Assembly: GCA_945869505.1 (NCBI GenBank)
Contig: CAMBOZ010000001.1
Span: 1 to 64,000 of the forward strand
Direction: 5' to 3'
DNA length: 64,000 bases
Origin: Bifidobacterium breve
GTDB lineage: Bacteria > Actinomycetota > Actinomycetes > Nanopelagicales > Nanopelagicaceae
In this document: positions 17,875 through 27,098 of the stretch, one piece after another
Position numbering within the stretch: the first letter of the stretch is position 1
How the letters are laid out: every line of letters starts with the position of its first letter
The notes under the pieces: model-generated
The model's database searches: none
The model's input: the letters and a program-made list of their open reading frames with translations, nothing else
What the model was told of the DNA's origin: nothing
Position numbers and translations under genes: made by a program

Positions 17875-18054
17875 ATGGCAGCCATGAAACCTCGTACTGG
17901 TGATGGACCGATGGAAGTAACCAAGGAAGCTCGCTCGCTAGTTATGCGAATTCCACTTGAAGGCGGGGGACGCCTAGTTGTCGAAATGAATCCGCAAGAA
18001 GCAAATAACCTAAGCGCTGCCCTTGAAGCGGCAGTGGCTTTAATCAAAAAGTAA
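17875..18054 (+). CDS. DUF3117 family protein (Rv1211-like)
   Basis: This 59-residue protein starts MAAMKPRTGDGPMEVTKEAR and contains IPLEGGGRLVVEMN, the near-invariant sequence of actinobacterial DUF3117 proteins. It has a strong ribosome-binding site (AAAGGAG, 8 bases before the ATG), unlike its leaderless neighbours, which suggests high expression from a leadered mRNA. The 138 bases between the sigma-4 gene and this start hold no gene that I can see. The biochemical role of the family is not established. Confidence 0.92.
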   Translation: MAAMKPRTGDGPMEVTKEARSLVMRIPLEGGGRLVVEMNPQEANNLSAALEAAVALIKK

Positions 18055-18124
18055 TTCAATTTAACCCAATTTTTCACCTTTCAACTGCACTTTCTGGCCT
18101 GGCACTCGCTAGCCTTTGGCAATC

Positions 18125-19660
18125 ATGACCACCAAGACTGCGCCTAAATCTCGCTCAAATTTTTCTGCCTCGCTGCTCACTCCGATCGAGGTTTCCGTAG
18201 ACGCGCTCGCAGATTCTCAGGCAATTGCGATTGGCTTTACAGCCGATTCCAACACTCCCGCATCTTTTGATTTTCCAGCAAATGGCGCACTCGTAAAAAA
18301 GTTAGAAAAGTTATTTGATTTAAATTTACGAGATGAACTGGAATTTTTCTCTGCTACTGGCAAAACTGGAGAGTTATTTGAAATCCCGGTCGCGTCAGAT
18401 CAAATGCAAGCAGATCGAATACTTTTACTTGGACTAGGGGATGCAACCACTCCATCAATTCGCCAAGCAGGTGCAGCGCTCGGCCGAAAAGGGCGAGGCA
18501 AAGCCACAGTAATCTCCTCCATCTGCGTTGCAAACCACGATCAGTTAAAGGCATTTGCGATTTCGGTACAGCTAGGCGCGTATATATGGACGCAAAAAAC
18601 TGGAGCCACACAAGAATTACCGCAATTTTTGTTTGCCACTGAAAAACCAGATGTAATAGTTGACGCAGGTGTAATTGCAAGCGCAATTTCACGCACTCGC
18701 GATTTGATCCACACCCCTTCAAATATCAAGACTCCACTTTGGATGGCGACTGAGGCAGAGAAGATTGCTGAAGAAAATGCCCTAGATATTCGAATCTTGT
18801 CTGGAAAAGAGTTAGCCGAATTTGGCGGGCTTCGAGCTGTTGGAAATTCTTCACCGAATCCTGGGCCTCGTTTTGTTGAAATTTCATATAACCCACGGGG
18901 AAAGAAAAAGAATTTTGGCGCACTTCCGCACGTGGTAATTGTTGGCAAAGGAATTACTTTTGATACTGGAGGAATTTCTCTCAAGCGCCCCTACGACATC
19001 ATGATGGCGATGAAGTCGGATATGGCTGGATCTGCCGCCGCACTCGGCGCAATTAGCGCACTTTCGCACTTTCAACCACAAGTGCACGTCACCGTTTTAA
19101 TGATGCTCGCAGAAAACGCGCTCTCCGGAACAGCGCAGCGTCCGAGCGATGTCATTACCCAATATGGCGGAAAGACCGTTGAGATTTTAGATACCGACGC
19201 TGAGGGCAGATTGGTTCTAGCCGATGGGATCGCTTACGCAGTAAAGAATCTAAAACCAGATTACATAATTGATATTGCAACCCTGACTGGCGCAGCAACC
19301 TTAGGTTTAGGAAGACAACATGCTGCGATGTATACCCGCGATGAAAAACTAGCTAAGAACTTTTATGAAGCAGGGCAGCGCTCAGGCGATCGCGTTTGGC
19401 ATATGCCGCTCGTAGATGATTATCAAGAAGCGCTAGAAAGTCCGATAGCGGATCTCAGCCATATAACAGGGAAGAAAAAATTTAGCGCTGGTTCTATTAC
19501 GGCAGCGCTATTTCTTGAACAATTTGCTGGAGATCATGCTTGGGTTCACTTTGATATTGCTGGCGTAGCGCGCAGCGAAGCCGATTCTGGCGAAAATCCT
19601 AAAGGCGGAACTGGTTTTGGGGTCCGACTTCTTATCGAATGGCTAACCACACTCAAATGA
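18125..19660 (+). CDS. pepA: Leucyl aminopeptidase (M17)
   Basis: PepA removes N-terminal residues from peptides using two metal ions. The 511-residue product has the M17 metal and active-site motifs: GKGITFDTGGISLKRP with its lysine and aspartate, and EILDTDAEGRLVLADGIAYA with the NTDAEGRL-type box (here DTDAEGRL). The C-terminal catalytic domain begins near residue 200. I use ATG 18125; TAGCCT (18110-18115) ends 9 bases upstream, so the leader would be only two or three bases. Confidence 0.94.
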   Translation: MTTKTAPKSRSNFSASLLTPIEVSVDALADSQAIAIGFTADSNTPASFDFPANGALVKKLEKLFDLNLRDELEFFSATGKTGELFEIPVASDQMQADRILLLGLGDATTPSIRQAGAALGRKGRGKATVISSICVANHDQLKAFAISVQLGAYIWTQKTGATQELPQFLFATEKPDVIVDAGVIASAISRTRDLIHTPSNIKTPLWMATEAEKIAEENALDIRILSGKELAEFGGLRAVGNSSPNPGPRFVEISYNPRGKKKNFGALPHVVIVGKGITFDTGGISLKRPYDIMMAMKSDMAGSAAALGAISALSHFQPQVHVTVLMMLAENALSGTAQRPSDVITQYGGKTVEILDTDAEGRLVLADGIAYAVKNLKPDYIIDIATLTGAATLGLGRQHAAMYTRDEKLAKNFYEAGQRSGDRVWHMPLVDDYQEALESPIADLSHITGKKKFSAGSITAALFLEQFAGDHAWVHFDIAGVARSEADSGENPKGGTGFGVRLLIEWLTTLK

Positions 19661-20283
19661 TGATTGATCCGCACACTTATGCAGAAAGTTTCCTGCCCGA
19701 AGATGAAGTGAAGCGAAATGCGCGCGCTCTTGGTGAAGAAATGGGCGCAACAGATGCCAGTGCAGGTACAGGCGCTTACCTAAAACATTTGGCCCATATT
19801 TTATCCGCTCAGTCAGTTGTTGAAATAGGCACGGGATCTGGCGTCGGAGCGCTCTGGGTTTTAGAAGGCATGTTGGCAAGCGGGACACTAACTTCGATAG
19901 ATAACGAGATGGAACACAGCAACGCTGCCAAGAACGCCTTTTTAGATGCAGATATCGCGGCAGCTCGCTTTCGCTTAATTACTAATCCCGCAATGGAAGT
20001 TGTTACAAAATTGGCAGATCGTGCATACGACATGGTTATCTTTCGTCACAACCCAGAAGATTTACCTTTTGCAATGAATGAAGCGCATCGCATTTTGCGC
20101 AGCGGTGGCGTCTTTGTAATTGATAATTTCTTTGGCGGAGAAAAAGTCTCGGATCCAGCACAGCGTGACCCAAAAACGGTTGCGCTCCGCGAGGCTGGGA
20201 AATCACTGAAAAACCAGGTAGACCTTTGGGTGACTTCACTCATCCCAGTCGGCGATGGTTTGTTACTTGCAACAAAACTGTAG
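19657..20283 (+). CDS. O-methyltransferase family 3 (SAM-dependent)
   Basis: The 208-residue product has the SAM-binding motif I VVEIGTGSGVGALWVLEGML and the metal-binding FRHNPEDLP/DNFFGGEKV region of CCoAOMT-like family 3 enzymes. I place the start at ATG 19657, which overlaps the pepA stop (ATGA); an ATG six codons upstream is also possible. Mycobacterial Rv1220c, next to sigE-rseA-htrA-tatB, is the syntenic relative. Here htrA follows directly and sigE/rseA are absent. The substrate is unknown. Confidence 0.85.
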   Translation: MMIDPHTYAESFLPEDEVKRNARALGEEMGATDASAGTGAYLKHLAHILSAQSVVEIGTGSGVGALWVLEGMLASGTLTSIDNEMEHSNAAKNAFLDADIAAARFRLITNPAMEVVTKLADRAYDMVIFRHNPEDLPFAMNEAHRILRSGGVFVIDNFFGGEKVSDPAQRDPKTVALREAGKSLKNQVDLWVTSLIPVGDGLLLATKL

Positions 20284-20295
20284 GAAGATAGGTAT

Positions 20296-21435
20296 ATGAG
20301 TAACTCACAGCCATCAGGTGCTCCTGGCACAAATGGGCCTTGGTGGATACCCGCAACTAAAAATGGCAAATCTAATCTCATAACTCGCTCTAATGCGATT
20401 CTTTTAGCCTTTGTTGCCGGATTGGTGGGTTCAATTTTTGGTGCATCATCATCCGGATCACTATTCGGGCACTCTATAAATATTTCTCGTACATCTGATT
20501 CAATCGAACGCGCTCCTGGGTCAGTCGCAGATATTGCAAAACGAGTGATTCCGTCAGTTGTTTCAATTGAGGCGAGTACAAAAGATGGTGGCGCAACTGG
20601 CACTGGTTTTGTGATTGAAAGTAATGGATACATCCTGACAAATAATCACGTAATTGCGGAAGCGGTAACAGGTAAAGGCACAATAACCGTAACGTTAAAT
20701 AGTGGTCAGGAATACACTGCCAAAGTTATCGGTCGAGATTCATCGTATGACTTAGCAGTTCTTAAAATTGCTGTAACCGGATTGCCAGCATTGCAATTTG
20801 GAGATAGCGACAAAGTGGCTGTAGGAGATTCGGTGATTGCGATTGGTTCTCCCCTAGGACTTTCCGGGACAGTTACTTTAGGAATCATTAGCGCTAAGAA
20901 TCGCGCAGTTACCGCGGGCGAAACCGGTAGCGATAACTCATTTATAAATGCCCTTCAAACAGATGCTGCAATCAATCCAGGTAATTCAGGTGGGCCGTTA
21001 GTTGACTCAACTGGCTCGGTTATCGGCGTTAACTCAGCCATTGCAACCCTAGGAACTTCCTTTGGTTCACAAAGCGGATCTATTGGTCTGGGTTTTGCGA
21101 TTCCAATTAACCAAGCACGTACGACTGCCGATCAGTTAATCAAAAATGGAAAAGCAACATACCCAGTCATTGGCGTATCTATAGACATGAAATTTGATGG
21201 TGAAGGCGCGCTTATCACCAAAAACGATAAGGCAATTCTTCCAGGAGGGCCGGCAGCAAAAGCGGGTCTTAAAGCTGGAGATGTTATAACCAAGTTTGAT
21301 GGACGTGCGATTGCTACCGCCGAAGAATTAATCGTTGCGATTCGCGCTAAGAGCGTTGGCGATAAAGTTGAACTTACATACGTGCGCAATGGAGTCAGTG
21401 CTACGGCAACCATCGTTCTGGACGCTGGAAAGTAG
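20296..21435 (+). CDS. htrA: HtrA/DegP-type membrane-anchored serine protease with PDZ domain
   Basis: The chain has a short cytoplasmic N-terminus, one transmembrane helix (about residues 34-56), a trypsin-like protease and a C-terminal PDZ domain (about 290-375, with GGPAAKAGLKAGDVITKFDG). The catalytic triad is visible as His118 (LTNNH), Asp152 (SYDLAVLK) and Ser231 (INPGNSGGPLV). It should degrade or refold damaged extracytoplasmic proteins. A GGAAGATAGG segment before the ATG may serve as ribosome-binding site. The usual co-regulators SigE and RseA are not encoded next to it. Confidence 0.93.
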   Translation: MSNSQPSGAPGTNGPWWIPATKNGKSNLITRSNAILLAFVAGLVGSIFGASSSGSLFGHSINISRTSDSIERAPGSVADIAKRVIPSVVSIEASTKDGGATGTGFVIESNGYILTNNHVIAEAVTGKGTITVTLNSGQEYTAKVIGRDSSYDLAVLKIAVTGLPALQFGDSDKVAVGDSVIAIGSPLGLSGTVTLGIISAKNRAVTAGETGSDNSFINALQTDAAINPGNSGGPLVDSTGSVIGVNSAIATLGTSFGSQSGSIGLGFAIPINQARTTADQLIKNGKATYPVIGVSIDMKFDGEGALITKNDKAILPGGPAAKAGLKAGDVITKFDGRAIATAEELIVAIRAKSVGDKVELTYVRNGVSATATIVLDAGK

Positions 21436-21439
21436 AGAT

Positions 21440-21742
21440 ATGTTCTTTGATTTTGGAGCTGGTGAAGTATTTGGTCTGGCTTTACTTGCGATCATTTTAG
21501 TTGGCCCAGATCGACTACCAAATTTGGCTTCAGATGCTGCAAAATTAGTAAAAAAGATTAAAGCTCTATCTCAAACTGCCACTTCGGAACTTCGTCAAAA
21601 TTTAGGACCGGGATTTGAAGATCTTAAACCATCTGATTTACACCCAAGGAAGTTTATTAAAAAACATATAGCAAACGCGCTCGAAGAAGATGAAGGAACA
21701 CCTGCAAAGTTCAAGGCCAAGATTGATCCAGATTTACTATGA
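21440..21742 (+). CDS. tatB: Sec-independent protein translocase subunit TatB
   Basis: From ATG 21440 the product is 100 residues: one N-terminal transmembrane helix (GLALLAIILVGPDRLPNLAS, with the hinge) and an amphipathic helix (AAKLVKKIKALSQTA), the TatA/B architecture. The short length and position after htrA match actinobacterial TatB. A longer reading from 21335 inside htrA would destroy the N-out topology. It ends in an ATGA overlap with mrp. TatA and TatC are not in the window. Confidence 0.87.
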   Translation: MFFDFGAGEVFGLALLAIILVGPDRLPNLASDAAKLVKKIKALSQTATSELRQNLGPGFEDLKPSDLHPRKFIKKHIANALEEDEGTPAKFKAKIDPDLL

Positions 21743-22860
21743 CAACACTTGAATTAGTACACCAAGCGCTGGCAACTGTTTCAGATCCTGAACTACATCG
21801 CCCACTGCCAGACCTGGGAATGGTTGAATCGGTCTCAATAAATGGCTCACTCGCCGAATTGAAGATACTTTTAACGATCTCAGGTTGCCCTATGCAAGAT
21901 CGTCTTAGATCAGATATCACGGCCGCCGTAACTCAAGTCCCAGATATAAACGAGGTTGCAATTGTTTTCGGGGTTATGTCGGAAGAGCAAAGAAATAACG
22001 TTAAGAAATTACTTCGTGGTGGACGTGAAAAATTCATACCTTTCGCGCAACCAGACTCGTTAACGCGGGTAATTGGTATTGCATCTGGCAAAGGCGGCGT
22101 TGGTAAATCTTCGCTCACCACAAATTTGGCAATATCTGCCGCCCAGCGTGGGCTTCGAGTTGGAATTTTAGATGCTGATGTTTATGGACACTCAATACCT
22201 CGATTAATGGGGTTGATGGGGCAGCGTCCCACAGCGATCGACCAGATGTTTATTCCGCTTGAATCATATGGAGTAAAAGTTGTTTCAATGGAGATGTTTA
22301 AGCCAGAACGAGCTGACGCTGTCGCCTATCGCGGTCCGTTATTACACCGCGTGTTGGAGCAACTTTTATCTGATGCGTATTGGGGAGATTTAGATCTGCT
22401 TTTGATCGATCTACCGCCCGGCACTGGTGATTTGGCAATTTCACTAGGTCAGTTGATTCCTACATCTGAAATTTTAGTTGTCACGACTCCACAGATTGCA
22501 GCCGCCGAGGTTGCTGAGCGCGCAGGTCGCATCGCACACCAAATTCACCAACGGGTTATTGGGGTAATTGAAAATATGTCGGCCTTTCCTTGCCCACATT
22601 GCAATGATGAGATTGCACTATTTGGCGCAGGTGGTGGAGAAGAAACTGCTTCCCGTCTCTCCACGCTAGTTGGAACCGACGTTCCCTTGCTCGGCAAAGT
22701 GCCGTTCAGTACCGAGTTGCGCACAGGCGGCGACGATGGCAAACCAATCGTTGTAGCGGATCCGGATTCACCGAGTGCAAAAGCGATTTCAGATATATCT
22801 GCCAAGTTAATGGTTAGAAGTAACTCTTTACTTGGAGTCAGACTGGGGCTTAGTACGTAA
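21739..22860 (+). CDS. mrp: Mrp/NBP35 family iron-sulfur carrier ATPase with N-terminal MIP18 domain
   Basis: The first 80 residues are a DUF59/MIP18 domain (LATVSDPELHRPLPDLGMV, LTISGCPMQ). A deviant Walker A motif, GIASGKGGVGKSSLTTNLA (about 113-131), and the cluster-binding CPHC pair follow. Mrp proteins carry Fe-S clusters to target enzymes. Many Fe-S clients are encoded nearby (two WhiB proteins, a 7Fe ferredoxin). The 3' end overlaps the convergent DUF1003 gene by 33 bases. Confidence 0.92.
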   Translation: MTTLELVHQALATVSDPELHRPLPDLGMVESVSINGSLAELKILLTISGCPMQDRLRSDITAAVTQVPDINEVAIVFGVMSEEQRNNVKKLLRGGREKFIPFAQPDSLTRVIGIASGKGGVGKSSLTTNLAISAAQRGLRVGILDADVYGHSIPRLMGLMGQRPTAIDQMFIPLESYGVKVVSMEMFKPERADAVAYRGPLLHRVLEQLLSDAYWGDLDLLLIDLPPGTGDLAISLGQLIPTSEILVVTTPQIAAAEVAERAGRIAHQIHQRVIGVIENMSAFPCPHCNDEIALFGAGGGEETASRLSTLVGTDVPLLGKVPFSTELRTGGDDGKPIVVADPDSPSAKAISDISAKLMVRSNSLLGVRLGLST

Positions 22861-23328
22861 ATCTTTTAGTAAATCTTCCAATTCATTACGCATAAAGTCA
22901 CGGGTCGCAACTTCGCCAAGTGCGATACGTAAGCTAGCGAGTTCGCGAGTTAAGTACTCTGTATCTGCGATAGAACGTGAATTTTGCGCACGATCTTCAT
23001 TTAGCGAAATGCGATCGCGGTCGGCTTGACGATTTTGCGCAAGCAGAATTAGCGGTGCAGCGTAGGAAGCTTGTAGCGACAAGATCAAAGTTAAGAAAAT
23101 AAATGGATAGTCATCAAAACGTAGATCGCGTGGTGCGAGAAAATTCCAGAGCACCCAAGTAAGAACAAATGCAGTCATGTAAACCAAGAAACGTGCTGTA
23201 CCCAAGAAGCGGGCAAAACGTTCAGAGAGGCGTCCAAAAACTTCAGGATCGTAATTAGGGCGCAATGAACGACGAGATTCGCGAGGTGTATCTAAACCAG
23301 TATTGCGCGTAGTTAATGAACGTGCCAT
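22828..23328 (-). CDS. DUF1003 membrane protein
   Basis: The 166-residue product has two transmembrane segments (about residues 42-62 and 70-95) separated by the short FLAPRDLRFDDYPFIFL loop, then a helical, probably coiled-coil tail with SLNEDRAQNSRSIADTEYL. This is the DUF1003 layout (Rv1231c-like). Its ATG shares one base with the stop of the MgtE-N/CBS gene (TAATG), so the two are a tight pair. The role is not known; a membrane partner for the soluble CBS protein is plausible. Confidence 0.85.
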   Translation of the reverse strand: MARSLTTRNTGLDTPRESRRSLRPNYDPEVFGRLSERFARFLGTARFLVYMTAFVLTWVLWNFLAPRDLRFDDYPFIFLTLILSLQASYAAPLILLAQNRQADRDRISLNEDRAQNSRSIADTEYLTRELASLRIALGEVATRDFMRNELEDLLKDLRTKPQSDSK

Positions 23329-24677
23329 TAGCGCGCCTCCTCTTCCATTTCTTTATCTAATTCGATATCACTCGGATCGACCTCCGTGCCGGTCACGTCA
23401 GCAAGGTCCAATTTTGGACCAGTGCCGCGCGTTGAATCACGGTGATCGAGTCGCCAATTTTCAGGCAGTAAGTGGTCGAGCACGTCATCCACAGTGACCG
23501 CACCGAGCAAACGCTCGTTGGCATCTACTACAGGTACAGATAACAAGTTGTAACTGGCTAAGTATGACGAAACTTCGTGCAGAGATGCGTCGGGATTTAA
23601 CCCTTGCGTATCTGTATCAACTATCGAGCCAAGGAGAGTTGAAGGAGGTTCGCGAAGTAAGCGTTGGTAGTGAACCAATCCGATATAGCGACCCGTAGGG
23701 GTTTCAAGTGGCTGGCGACATACGAAAACTTGTGAAGCAAGTGCAGGTGAAACCTCACGTGCGCGCACACTTGCTAGCGCATCTGCAACTGAATAGTCAG
23801 CGCTCATCACAATTGGTTCGGTTGTCATCATTCCGCCGGCAGAATAATCTTCATAAGTCATCAGACGCAGAACATCTTCGGCATCTTCGGGTTCCATAAG
23901 TTCAATAAGAGCTTGCGCACGCTCTTCGCCGATTTCGCGCAATAAGTCAGCAGCATCATCAGGATCCATCTCGCCAAGAACATCGGCGGCACGTTCGCCT
24001 TCTAATTCGGCAAGCAAAGCAACTCGTTCTGCTTCATCCATTTCTTGAAGTACATCTGCAAGACGTTCATCATCTAGAGCTCGTGCAACTTCAACACGGC
24101 GCTTCGGAGCTAAATCTTGAATTACAGCGGCTAAGTCGGCGGCACGTAAATTATTTATTGTTGAAAGTAAATTTGTTACCCCCTGATTGTGTTCAGGCAA
24201 AGTGAATCCGGTTACTTCTTCCCAGGCTACGGTGGAGGTTGCGCCTTTGCGTCGCAGTCCACTGCCTTTCCTCATAATATGAACGCGATTAATAAACCAA
24301 TCACCTGTACGCGTTTGTTCCATACCCAAATCTTCTACAACGACTGGCTCGTCACCATCTAACAGAGTGATAGAGCGATCGAGTAATTCTCCCAAGACAA
24401 GTAATTCACCAGTGCGAGACTCAAAGCGTCGCATGTTGACCAGGCCGGTAATAACAACCGCACCAGATTCAATAGAAGTAACTCGGGTAATTGGAACAAA
24501 GACACGGCGGCGTAAAGGTACTTCGACGACGAGGCCAAGAATGCGTGCAGGTTGGCTATTTGATCGCAAGGTCGCAACAGCGTCGCGTACCTTTCCAACT
24601 GGATCTCCATTTGGATCAAATACTGCGGTTCCTGCAAGACGAGCAATAAATACTCGGTTTAGAACATTGCCACTCAT
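23328..24677 (-). CDS. PRC-barrel / MgtE N-terminal domain / CBS protein without a transporter domain
   Basis: The 449-residue protein has a PRC-barrel-like N-terminus (about 1-130), an MgtE N-terminal superhelix rich in acidic repeats (ALDDERLADVLQEMDEAERV, then GEMDPDDAADLL) and two CBS repeats (about 280-410). No membrane segment is present, so it is not itself an Mg channel. Rv1232c has the same layout and the same DUF1003 partner. The start has a GGGAGG ribosome-binding site. Magnesium or nucleotide sensing is a guess from the domains. Confidence 0.85.
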   Translation of the reverse strand: MSGNVLNRVFIARLAGTAVFDPNGDPVGKVRDAVATLRSNSQPARILGLVVEVPLRRRVFVPITRVTSIESGAVVITGLVNMRRFESRTGELLVLGELLDRSITLLDGDEPVVVEDLGMEQTRTGDWFINRVHIMRKGSGLRRKGATSTVAWEEVTGFTLPEHNQGVTNLLSTINNLRAADLAAVIQDLAPKRRVEVARALDDERLADVLQEMDEAERVALLAELEGERAADVLGEMDPDDAADLLREIGEERAQALIELMEPEDAEDVLRLMTYEDYSAGGMMTTEPIVMSADYSVADALASVRAREVSPALASQVFVCRQPLETPTGRYIGLVHYQRLLREPPSTLLGSIVDTDTQGLNPDASLHEVSSYLASYNLLSVPVVDANERLLGAVTVDDVLDHLLPENWRLDHRDSTRGTGPKLDLADVTGTEVDPSDIELDKEMEEEAR

Positions 24678-24711
24678 TTTTGGCCTCCCTTCATTGTCTA
24701 AGAGTATCGGC

Positions 24712-24717
24712 TACCGT
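24712..24717 (+). promoter_or_regulatory. -10 element for leaderless EamA gene
   Basis: TACCGT ends seven bases before the ATG at 24725 and supports that start over upstream in-frame codons. Confidence 0.48.
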
Positions 24718-24724
24718 TACATCT

Positions 24725-25627
24725 ATGTCGCAGCCTTTATCTCGAGATAACCACACTCAGATTCCGGCCCGTCCAGATTTAATTCGTATAAGTATTGGAA
24801 TTCTGGCTATTGGAACTTCAGGACCACTAATTGCTTTGAGCGCTATGCCTATTTTGACTCTTGTATTTTGGCGAAATCTCGGCGGCGCAATTGTCACTGC
24901 TCCATTTGCACTGCGTCATCGCATCGATCGAACCGGTCTGAAATGGGCAATATTGGCTGGCATTACCTTAGCAATACATTTTATTGCGTTTTTCTTAGCG
25001 ATGCGGATGACAACAGTCGCAGCTGGTACCGCACTGGTTGCGCTCCAACCAATATTTGCAGCCCTCTTTGTAAAACTTACGGGTGGCAAAATTCCTTCGC
25101 GAGCTTGGCTAGGAATGGTTGTGAGTTTCGTCGGGGTGCTACTTATCTCAGGAATTGATTTACAGATTTCATTGCGGGCTTTTCTTGGTGATGTAGCAGC
25201 TCTGATTTCTGCAGCTCTCGCAGCGGTATACATGATGTTTGGTGCGCGGGCACAACGAACCCTCGAAACTTCAACTTACACATCAATCTGTTATTTGGTT
25301 TGCGCCTTAACTGCACTTCCAATGGCACTTATTGCCGGGAACCAAATCATTGACTTCAATTCGCGTGAATGGATTATCGTTCTCGGCCTAGTCTTTGGTG
25401 CACAACTTCTGGGCCACACAATGTTTAATACTGTTTTGAAGCGCGTTTCTCCTGCGGTTGTTTCCCTAGCTGTCTTCTTTGAAGTTCCGACAAGTTCGAT
25501 CATCGCCTTTTGGTGGTTAGATCAAAGCCCACCGGCAGGAGTTATTCCCGGAATCGTGTTAATTCTCATTGGGTGCGTACTAGTTGTTCTGCGAACCAGA
25601 CCCACCCGAGTAATGATCGAAGAGTAA
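24725..25627 (+). CDS. EamA/DMT-superfamily permease
   Basis: The 300-residue protein consists of about ten hydrophobic helices in two EamA repeats (first about 15-145, second about 155-290), the usual layout for drug/metabolite exporters of the DMT family. Glycine-rich helix ends such as VALQPIFAALFVKLTGGKIP are characteristic. Substrates cannot be predicted. The start ATG 24725 follows a -10 element directly. PHP, MarC, MpaB-like and ParA-like genes follow on the same strand with overlaps or very short gaps, so they may share its transcript. Confidence 0.87.
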   Translation: MSQPLSRDNHTQIPARPDLIRISIGILAIGTSGPLIALSAMPILTLVFWRNLGGAIVTAPFALRHRIDRTGLKWAILAGITLAIHFIAFFLAMRMTTVAAGTALVALQPIFAALFVKLTGGKIPSRAWLGMVVSFVGVLLISGIDLQISLRAFLGDVAALISAALAAVYMMFGARAQRTLETSTYTSICYLVCALTALPMALIAGNQIIDFNSREWIIVLGLVFGAQLLGHTMFNTVLKRVSPAVVSLAVFFEVPTSSIIAFWWLDQSPPAGVIPGIVLILIGCVLVVLRTRPTRVMIEE

Positions 25628-25629
25628 TA

Positions 25630-26475
25630 ATGATTGATCTGCACACGCACACGACGGCAAGTGACGGTACCGATTCACCAGCAGAGTTAGTTAACAAGGC
25701 GCTATCTGCCGGTATCAGAACTTTGGCAATTACAGATCACGACAGCACATCCGGCTGGAACGAAGCGATCGCCACCTTACGCACACCAATGTCACTTGTT
25801 TTAGGCGCTGAAATATCTACGCTCACCGTCGATGGAATTAGTGTTCATATCTTGGGCTTACTTTTTGATGGCGAGGATCGTGAACTCCAAGCGATGCTTT
25901 CTGATTCACGAGATACCCGAATTCCGAGAATGCGTAAAATGATTGAGCTTTTAGCAGCTGATGGCATTGCAATAACTATGGAAGATGTCATTGCCGCCAC
26001 TCCACCAGGAGCAACTATTGGGCGGCCACACCTAGCTGATGCTCTGGTAAAAAATAAAGTGATCGCTTCACGAGATGAAGCGTTTGTAGATCTACTTCAT
26101 AACGCCTCGAAATATTACGTGACTCACGCCGCCCCAACGCCAGAAGATGCAATTTCGCAGATAAAAAAGGCTGGGGGAGTTGCAGTAATTGCCCACCCAT
26201 TTGCGTCACGTCGAGGAGAAATCATTTCTGCTGCGACTTTTACGACTCTCGTGGCGGCTGGTTTAAATGGAATTGAAGTAAATCACAGAGATCACTCGCA
26301 AGTTGAGCGTGAGCAGCTAGCTGAAATTGCCGATCAATTGCACTTAGTAAAAACCGGGTCGAGTGATTACCACGGAAACGGTAAACTCAATGCACTAGGA
26401 GAAAATCTCACGGATCCCGCAGAATGGGAACATCTGGAGTCGCTAGCTAATGCACGAAGGGTGGTACGTAAATGA
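25630..26475 (+). CDS. PHP domain phosphoesterase (TrpH/RNase AM-like)
   Basis: From ATG 25630 the 281-residue product opens MIDLHTHTTASDGTDSPAEL and has LAITDHDSTSGWNEA, GAEISTL, IAHPFA and GSSDYHG, the full set of PHP metal ligands. The family includes 3',5'-nucleoside bisphosphate phosphatases and the 5'-3' exonuclease RNase AM, and one of those activities is likely. It begins three bases after the EamA stop and ends in an ATGA overlap with marC. Confidence 0.88.
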   Translation: MIDLHTHTTASDGTDSPAELVNKALSAGIRTLAITDHDSTSGWNEAIATLRTPMSLVLGAEISTLTVDGISVHILGLLFDGEDRELQAMLSDSRDTRIPRMRKMIELLAADGIAITMEDVIAATPPGATIGRPHLADALVKNKVIASRDEAFVDLLHNASKYYVTHAAPTPEDAISQIKKAGGVAVIAHPFASRRGEIISAATFTTLVAAGLNGIEVNHRDHSQVEREQLAEIADQLHLVKTGSSDYHGNGKLNALGENLTDPAEWEHLESLANARRVVRK

Positions 26476-27086
26476 ATGCAATTGAAGTTAGCACCCTTAC
26501 ATTCTCAATCCAGGCATTCGTAACACTTCTAGTAATTCTTGATCCACCGGGTGCAACTCCAATATTCCTTGGCTTGGTTGCAGATAAGTCCAAGAAAGAA
26601 CGCGTCCAGCTGGCATGGCAAGCAGCTTTGGTTTCACTTGTTGTGATTACTTTCTTCTCGCTATTTGGAAGATATATTTTGGATTACATGAACGTTTCTA
26701 TGGAAGCGTTGCAGGCCGCAGGTGGATTATTACTGCTCTACGTCTCCCTCGAACTCTTAACTGGGCGAGATATGGGCGGCGAAGATGCAAAGAATAAGAA
26801 CATCGCTTTGGTTCCGCTAGGAACTCCTTTGCTAGCAGGTCCAGGAGCAATTGTGGCGACGATGATTTTCGTTCAACAGATCGATACCCCGGCACAGAGT
26901 TTCGGCTTGATTGCCGCAGTAGTCTCCGTTCATATAGTTATCGCGATTTCCCTAATGGCTTCAACAACAATTCTGGGAATAATCAAGGATTCCGGCGTCA
27001 CTCTTTTGGCACGAATCGCGGGCTTATTACTTGCTGCAATTGCGGTTCAAATGTTGGTTGATGCAATTAAAGCATTCACCGCTTAA
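26472..27086 (+). CDS. MarC family integral membrane protein
   Basis: The 204-residue protein has six predicted transmembrane helices and the MarC family features LVILDPPGATPIFLGL near residue 20 and VPLGTPLLAGPGAI in the middle. MarC was once linked to multiple antibiotic resistance, but that link is not supported and function is unknown. Translation is probably coupled to the PHP gene through ATGA. Confidence 0.88.
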   Translation: MNAIEVSTLTFSIQAFVTLLVILDPPGATPIFLGLVADKSKKERVQLAWQAALVSLVVITFFSLFGRYILDYMNVSMEALQAAGGLLLLYVSLELLTGRDMGGEDAKNKNIALVPLGTPLLAGPGAIVATMIFVQQIDTPAQSFGLIAAVVSVHIVIAISLMASTTILGIIKDSGVTLLARIAGLLLAAIAVQMLVDAIKAFTA

Positions 27087-27098
27087 TAAGGATTAACA

